Notes under the pieces: generated by a model
The model's database searches: none
What the model saw: only the letters and a program-made list of their open reading frames with translations
Told to the model about the DNA's origin: nothing
Program-made: the position numbers and the translations under genes
Part shown: positions 31,201 through 40,200 of the stretch, piece after piece
Layout: every line of letters starts with the position of its first letter
How positions within the stretch are numbered: position 1 is the first letter of the stretch
Source: Trypanosoma brucei gambiense DAL972
Taxonomy: Eukaryota > Euglenozoa > Kinetoplastea > Trypanosomatida > Trypanosomatidae
DNA length: 64,000 nt
Assembly (NCBI RefSeq): GCF_000210295.1
Contig: NC_026744.1
Coordinates: 868,001 to 932,000, forward strand
Direction: 5' to 3'

Positions 31201-34200
31201 AACGTCTGAAGGGTGAGATCGATGCGCTCTTGCGTCAAAACTTCGAGGCTTGTGAGGAGTATCGTTGCAGTTTTGATGAGTTCAAGCATCTGTGGGAGAC
31301 CAACAGGAAGGCATCCTTCGCAGCCTTCTTGGAGAAGGACCAAGTCACCAAGTTCCACTCCAGTTTAACGGACGAGGAAAGCGTCAAGGAAGTCGCACCC
31401 GTTTCCAAGGAGTACTTCGGCGTTAGCCTGCAAGACTTTGACAAGGCCATCACAGAATACGAGCGTATCGGTTCGAGGATCAATGCCACAGAAGAAAGGC
31501 ACATTGAAGGGTTTGTATCAATTGACGTAAAGCCTCTTCGCGCAGCCTTGCGTGACACATGTAAAAAGTGGAAGGATATGTTCTCTGACTACTTAATGAA
31601 CAAGATTAAGTCCAATCTTGAAGATCTTTATGCTTTCATGAACGAAGCAGACGAGGGTTTAGACGTCGAAGTTCTTGATGGTAATGTGGAGTCGTTGAAG
31701 TGCGTTATGAGGTGGATCAGAGATTGCCGAAGAATGAATAAGGAGGTGATGGGCGACGATGAAGGCGGCGAGACTGGAGGAATGTTTGCCCCCATTCAAG
31801 CGGCGATACGTATGCTGAAAAGTCACGCGAATACTTCATCCTCACTTGATGTCGAACTAGCGAATATTGAGAAGCTTGAAGAGCTCCGGAAGCCGGCACC
31901 CGAGCAATGGGTCGCACTTAATAAGAAGGCACTGAACGTACGGGCGCAGAACTCCATTGTCCAGGACAGGGAGGCAGAGAAGGTGAAAGAGCAGGTTGTG
32001 CTATTTGAGGAATCACTGCGTCAGGAGGCGGCAGAATTTAAGCAGTTGAACCTCTTTAGCTACGCCATTGACAGAGAGATTGTCTACATCGAGCTGGATA
32101 AAACTTACAACCACTTCTTGGATATTGAGAAAGAGGCAAGGAAACTCCAAGACTTGCAGGAGTTGTTTGATTTAAACCCATCCCTTTTTAAGGAAATACG
32201 AGAATGCCGAGTTGAGTTGATGATGCTAAAACAGGTGTGGGATCTTAATGAGCACGTCATGTCCCAGTTTACTGACTGGATGAAGTCAACGTTTAAGGAT
32301 GCTGATGTTTCGTTGTTTGAAGATGAATGCAAAAAGCTGTCAAAGCAGCTTCAGCAGCAGCCCTTGAAGGTAAAATCCTGGGAGTGCTTCAAGGGCGTTG
32401 ATGAACAGGTGCGTAACATGAGGACATCACTTCCCCTTTGTCAGTCTCTTAGTTCACCAGCTATGCGTCCCCGGCATTGGAACTTACTAGTTACGACAAC
32501 AAAGCAACCCGGCAGTATCGACCCTGATGCAAGTGACTTCACGCTCTCAAAACTGTTTGCGCTCGGTCTCCACAAGTTTTCCGACGAGGTGGCGAATATT
32601 GTTGAGAAGGCTGAAAAGGAACTGCGCATTGAAACTAACCTGAACAAACTAATCGGAATATGGGAAAAGATGATTTTTACGTACACTGTGGATGAGCAGC
32701 TGAACACCCACCTACTGGGCGCTGTTGATGATGTCGTGGAGCAGTTGGAAAACGACAACAACGCTCTCTCTTCCATGCTCTCCGACCGGTTTGTGGAGCA
32801 TTTCTACGACAAGGTACTCCTGTGGCAGAAGAATCTCGGTATGGTGGACACTTGCACTGGTAAGTGGGTGGAGATACAAAGGCAGTGGATGAATCTTTTC
32901 CCCATCTTTGTGTTGTCTGCTGACATCAAGGAGCAGCTGCCGGAGGATGCAAAGAACTTTGCCGAAGCAGATCGCGTTTTTCGACTGCTCATGAGTAAGG
33001 CCCACAAGTACACCAACGTCATTGAGGTTGTTTGCAGTGATGTCTTGAAAAATGAGGTGGGACGGGACGAAGGACTCGAGCACACCCTCAATTACATACA
33101 GAGTATCCTTGTTCAGTGTGAGAAATCTCTTGCTGATTACCTCGAAACCAAGCGCAAAATATTCCCGCGCTTCTTCTTTGTGTCTGCCACTGACCTTATC
33201 GACATCCTTTCTAAGGGTTCGGATCCGCGGGCGGTGATGGTGCATATGAGCAAGATTATTGACTCAGTCGACACCTTCTCTTTTTCGGATAATCCCAATC
33301 CCCAGGCTGGACCGAAAGACGCATACGAAATGATATCCGTACAGGGGGAGAAGGTGGCTTTGGCAGAAGATTTCACATGCGAAGGCCCCGTTGAAGTGTG
33401 GCTGAATGGTCTTATTGGTGCGATGTGCAAGGCCGTCAAGAAGCAAATCAAGGAGGCGAATGCGAGCTACGTTGAGAAACCACGTAATGAATGGATCTAC
33501 CAATATCCCTGCCAGGCGGTTATTGTGGCATCGCGTATTTGGTTTACGACTGAGGTCCACCAAGCGTTTATTCAAATAGAGGAGGGAAATGATATGGGTA
33601 TGAAAGATTTGCTCAAAAATCAGAAGGTCCAACTTGACAGCTTGATCAAGGAGGTACTAGTTGACCGAACGTCAAATGAGCGTAAGATGCTGGTCCATCT
33701 CATTACCATCGACGTCCACAATCGCGACATCGTTCAAACGATGGTTGATGAACGTGCTGACGCTGTTGACGCTTTCTGTTGGCAATCGCAGCTTCGCTAT
33801 TACTGGGATGATGCGAAGGGCAACGAAATTAGGATAGCAGATGCTGAGTTTATCAATGGTTACGAATACATCGGTTTGTGTGGCTGTCTGGTGATCACAA
33901 AGTTGACCGATAGGTGCTATATCACCCTAACTCAGGCCCTTAGGCTCAAGAAAGGCGGTGCACCCGCTGGCCCTGCCGGTACGGGTAAGACGGAGACCAC
34001 AAAGGATCTTGCGAGGAACATGGGTATTGCGTGCTATGTGTTCAACTGCTCAGATCAGATGAATTACATTACCCTTGGGCAAATTTTCAAGGGGTTGGCG
34101 ATGTCTGGTTCCTGGGGTTGCTTTGACGAGTTTAATCGTATCTCCATCGAGGTGTTATCTGTCGTTGCTACTCAGGTTGGTTCCATTCTTAATGCACTGA

Positions 34201-37200
34201 AGGAGCAGAAGAAGCGGTTCCGCTTCATGGATGAGGAGATTTCAATCACACCCTCGGTGGGTATGTGGATTACCATGAATCCGGGTTATGCTGGTCGTAC
34301 AGAACTTCCCGAAAACATCAAATCGCTCTTCCGACCATGCGCTATGGTCGTCCCTGACCTCAAAAATATTTGTGAAATTATGTTGGCTGCTGAGGGCTTT
34401 GGTGACGCCAAGGATCTCGCATTGAAGTTTGTCACCCTTTACCGTCTAAACAAAGAGCTTCTCTCACCTCAAGACCACTACGATTGGGGTCTCCGTGCGG
34501 TCAAGTCTGTGCTTTACATTGCTGGTGCTCTGAAGCGCGGCGATCCGGACATCCCTGAGCGCAATGTATTGATGCGTGCGTTACGTGACACCAACATGGC
34601 TAAACTTAGCAAAGATGATGTGTACGTCTTTATGGGACTTATCCGTTCCCTCTTCCCCAACTTGGATGTGCCTAAGAAGGACAAACCAGAACTTGCCGCA
34701 GCTTGCAAGGAAGTATGCCGTGAGCAGGGGAACCTTCCGGGTGAAAACGATATCTTCATCCTAAAGTGCGTGCAGTACGAAGAGCTGTTACACGTGCGCC
34801 ACTCCGTGTTTGTCCTTGGACCTGCGGGTAGTGGTAAGACGGAGTGCTGGCGATGCCTCCAGGGTGCTCTCACAAAGCTGCATAAGGATGAGTGGAAGGC
34901 GAAAGCGGTGGCATCTTGCCTTAACCCTAAGGCAATCACATCTAATGAATTGTACGGCTACTTTACGCCAAACAAAGAGTGGCGTGACGGTGTCTTGTCT
35001 ACAATCTTTCGTGACTACGCATTGGAATCAAAGAAGAGACGCAACATGAAGTGGATCGTTTTGGATGGTATCATTGACGCAGAATGGATTGAATCGATGA
35101 ACACTGTGATGGACGACAACAAGATGCTGACACTTGTGTCCAACGAGCGTATTCCGTTGACAGACTCCATGCGTATGATTTTTGAAGTTTCCCACCTTCG
35201 TAACGCTTCTCCAGCCACTGTTTCTCGCGCTGGTGTTGTATTCATCAATGAATCCGACCTTGGTTGGGGGCCCTTCAAGGACAAGTGGATAGCATCAAGG
35301 GAAAGACGTGAGGGAGCGATGTTTGACAGTCTGTTTGATAAGTACGTTCCGTTCGTTTTTGAATTCTGGAAGCGTAGCATGAAGCCCATCGTTGCTGTTA
35401 TGGACATCAATGTCGTACAAACTATCTGTTTCCTTCTAGAGGGTATATTTGGGCGGATGCAACAAGAAGAATTATCAAAGAACCCGAATGTATTCGATGT
35501 GTGTGAGAAGTACTTCGTGTTTGCCGTTATTTGGGCCTTTGGAGGGCCACTTCCGGGCTCAGACGGGCGCGTGGATCAGCGTATGAACTTTTCCAACCAG
35601 TGGAAGAAGGAGTTCCCTAATATGAAGATCAGTGACACAGGTTCTGTCTTTGACTTTTATATTGATAAGAAAAAGGATGAGAACGGGGTTTATCAGTACG
35701 AGTGGCGGCCATGGAGCGAGCTTGTGCACCCATACGTACCCGATCCGGACAGGCAGCTTTCCACAGTTTCTGTGCAAACTGCCGACGGTGTCCGCATGTC
35801 GCACCTCATGAGTTTGCTTGTGGATAATGCAAAGTCCGTTATGCTCGTAGGAACTGCGGGAACAGGTAAGACGAACTTGATCATGTCAAAACTTAGATCG
35901 TTGAACGGTGAAGAAACACTTTTCCGTGTAGTTGCCTTTAACGCGCGAACGTCGTCGAGTGGTCTTCAAGCAGTGATGGAACAGTCATTGGAGAAGCGCT
36001 CGGGTCGTACGTATGGACCGTTTAATCGCAAGAAGCTTGTCTTCTTCCTTGATGACATGAACATGCCTGCACCAGACAAATATGGAACACAGGAGGCCAT
36101 TGCTCTACTGCAGCAACACGTAAACTACGGCTTCTGGTATGACCGTGTTAAGATTATTCAAAAGGAAGTGGTTGATTTGCGTTATGTTGGCGCAATGAAC
36201 CCCAAATCCGGTACGTTCACCATCTTAGACCGTCTGCTGAGGCACTTTGCTCTCTTCTCGACCAACATGCCTGAGCGAGCGGATTTGGTGAGTATCTACG
36301 GTCAAATTCTTCAAGCGCACACAAAGGACTTCCCTCGCGATATACGCGACGCGTTCACCAAGATAATTACGAATGCAACTATCGAGTTGCACCATTTGGT
36401 GGCCAAACAGTTCTTTCCGACCGCCGTTAAATTTCACTACCAATGGAACATGCGTGAAATGTTCAATATATTCCAGGGGCTCTGCAAATCTCATCCAAAG
36501 ATTCACACTACTCCCTTACAAATGGCTCGCCTCTGGGCTCACGAGTGCAATCGTACTTTCCGCGATCGTATGTCGGAGACAGAGGATATGAATCGCTTTG
36601 ATGCGCTGTTTGTTGAGGTGATTTCCCGCGCCGGTTTCACTGACATCCAACCGAAGGATGTGCTCCAGGAGCCACTGCTCTGGGGTCCCTTCCTTACGTC
36701 TTCCGAGGGTGAAGAAAACGTGTACGAAGAGTTCACTGTGGACGCGGCACAATCATATCTCATCAAAAAGTTGGATGAGTACAACGATAACTACGCTCGT
36801 ATGGACCTTGTTCTGTTCAACCAAGCTGTGGAGCACCTCTGTCGCATTGCTCGTATTACGTCGAATCCCCGTGGTAACGCGCTACTTGTTGGTGTCGGTG
36901 GTTCTGGCAAACAGTCGCTTGCACGTTTGGCTTCTTATATTAATGGTCACGACATTTTCCAGATTCTTGTGACGAGTAGCTATGGTATCGCTGAGTTCCG
37001 TACGGATATGCAGGAACTCTACCGCAAGTGTGGTTTGAAGGGATATCCTTTCGCCTTCATCATCACCGACACCCAGATAGTATCTGAAGACATGCTCGTT
37101 TACCTGAACGATATGCTTGCTAGCGGAAATGTCCCAGAGATGTTTAACCAAGATGAGCGAGAAGGTATTGTGGGATCCATAATGAACGAGGTTAAGGTTG

Positions 37201-40200
37201 CCGGTTATGCGGACTACTCCAATCCAGATACCTGTTGGGAGTACTTCATCAACAAGGTGAGGTCGCACTTGCATATCATTCTCTGCTTCTCCCCTGTCAG
37301 TAAACATTTTGCTGTCTGGTGCCGGCAGTTCCCTGCACTCGCCAATACAACCGTCATTGACTGGTTTCTGCGTTGGCCAGAGCAGGCTCTCAAGTCCGTC
37401 GCAAATCGCTTCTTATCGAAGATCGAGCTTGGCGGGCCGGAGATGACAAAGAATATCGCTGACTTCATGGCTTTCTGTCAGGAGAAGGTGACGGAGATGT
37501 GTGAAGAATATTATGTTCAGGAGAAGCGACATGCTTACACAACCCCCAAGTCGTTCTTAGAGCTTATCGCTTTTTATAAGGAATTGCTTGGGAGAAAAAG
37601 AGAAGACCTCAACGACAAAACCCAGCGCTTGGTTAGTGGTATTGACAAAATCAAGGAAGCTGGAGTTCAGGTCGCGGCTCTGCAAGAGGTCCTCCATCGC
37701 GAGAGCCAAGAGGTGGAAGATGCGCGTCAGAAGACCGCAGCACTGATGGAAACTGTGGGAAGGGAGAAGGCAATTGTGGAGGAACAAAGTACGATTGCTG
37801 CAAAGGAGGAGGAGAAAACCAATAAAATCGTTGCAGAGGTCGAAACTTTTGAGAGAATGTGCTCTGAGGATTTGGCCAAGGCCAAACCGCTCGTGGAGGA
37901 GGCCCTTGCTGCCCTCGATACGCTCGACAAAGCGTCAATATCAGAACTTAAAAACCTTGGTAAACCCCCTGTGGACGTGCAAATGGTAGCCATTTGTGTT
38001 CGCGTGCTGACATCTAACCCGCGTGCTATTCCTTCTGTAAAGAACCGCACGTGGGCGGAGTGCAAAAAGATGATGAACCAGGTCGATCGTTTCCTAGCAG
38101 AGTTGAAGGGATTTGACGTGAACAACATCCCGCAGGTTTGCATTGACCAGATTCAGATGTATATCACAAACCCTGCGTTCGACCCCGAAATCGTGAAGAC
38201 GAAGTCATTTGCTGCAGCAGGTTTGTGTAAGTGGGCTGTCGGTATCAACAAATACCACTTAGTCCGGTGTGAGGTTCGCCCCAAGGAGGAGCGGCTTGCT
38301 GAAGCACAAGAGCGCTTGCACCAGAGCAAGACTGCGCTCAAGAAAGTTCAAGACAAGGTGGCTGATCTCAATTCGAAGCTTCAGGCGCTGATTGCGCAGT
38401 ATGATGAAGCAGTGGAGTCTGCCAACGCGATTGAGAGGAAAGCGAAGAAGACGATGCTAAAGATGGAGCTTGCTCAACGTCTGGTGTCTGGTCTTGCCGA
38501 TGAAAGTGTTCGATGGGGAGATACTATTGAGCAGTTACGAAAGGCAGCGGACCTTCTGGTGGGTGATGTGCTATTGGGCGCTTCATTTGTTTCTTATATT
38601 GGGCCATTCTCAAAGGTCTTCCGTGAGCGTATCGTAACTGAGGAGTGGCTTCCTATGGTCAAGCAGTTGGGTATACCGATGACGGAGGACCTTGATATCA
38701 CCATGAATGTTCTCACATCCGAGGCGGCGGTTGCGTCCTGGAACAACGAGGGGCTTCCCTCGGATAAAGTTTCCACGGAGAACGGTGCCATTGTGACTAA
38801 CTGCACGAGGTGGCCTTTGATCATCGATCCACAGCTTCAGGGCGTGAAGTGGATTCGGACGCGTGAGGAGAAGAATGGCCTGAAGGCTATCCAAACCACT
38901 CAGAAGACGTGGCAACGCACCCTGCAGACGTGTATTGAGGAGGGGCTTCCTTGTCTTATTGAGTCGCTTGGTGAGTTCATTGAACCTGTGTTGGATGGTG
39001 TTCTCAGCAGGCAGACATTCAAAAAAGGTGGTCGTCTTTTCATTAAACTTGGCGCAACTGAGGTAGAGTATAACCCCAACTTCCGATTATTTTTGCAGAC
39101 TAAGCTTGGTAACCCAGCATACGGTCCAGAGGTTAACGCACAGACGACTCTAATTAACTTCATGGTGACGGAAGTTGGCCTTGAAGACCAGTTACTTGCA
39201 GTTGTTGTTAACCAAGAGAGACCGGACTTAGAGAAGAAGCGGGGTGCATTACTTCGGCAAATGAACACTATGACAATTGAGCTACAGAAGTGCGAGGATG
39301 GACTTCTTTATGAGTTAACCAACGCAACCGGCGACATATTGGAGAACATATCCCTTATCGAGAACCTGGAGAACACGAAAAAGAAAGCAAAGGATATCAA
39401 CATATCGTTTGCTCAGGCGGTATCCACTCAGAAAGATATTGCGCAAAACCGTCTCACATACACCTCTGTCGCTGTGCGTGGTTCGCTTCTGTTCTTCCAG
39501 ATTGATCAGCTTTGGAAAATCGACCACATGTATCAGTACTCACTGGAGGCTTTCATGGTGGTGTTTAACAAAGCGCTGGCAAAGGCAGTACAACCAGAAG
39601 ATAAGAAGGACGTGGCGAAGCGTGTGGAAAATGTCCTCCGATCCATTATGGAAACAGTCTTTGCGTATGTCTCACGTGGTTTGTTCGAACGCCACAAGCT
39701 AATCCTTTCCAGTTTGCTTACCTTCGCAATTCTTCAACAACAAGGTGAGATCGATTCGAAACAGCTGGACTTCCTTCTGCGTGGCAAAAAGAAGACGGGT
39801 ATATTGAGACCTGAAACCGTTGTGGAATGGTGTCCTGAACCTAACTGGGCTGCAGTGCAAGCCCTTGCCGATGTGGAGGGATCAGTGCCACCGTTCAATC
39901 TGTTGCCCGGAGATGTCACGGAAAACAACCGTTGGAGGCAGTGGACCGAAACCGAGAAACCAGAGGAGGAAAAGATGCCGTCAGAGTGGAAGAATTTAAC
40001 ACAATTCCAACGCCTTCTCGTTCTCCGGTGTCTGCGTCCTGATAGGCTAACAGCTGCCCTCGAGACTTTCGTTTGCGACAGCATCGGCCGCTTCTTTGTT
40101 TCGGATCAGGCCGTTGATATATCTGTTTCTATCAACGAGTCTGCAACGACGACACCGCTCTTCTTCATTCTTTCCCCCGGTGTAGACCCGGTTCGTGCGG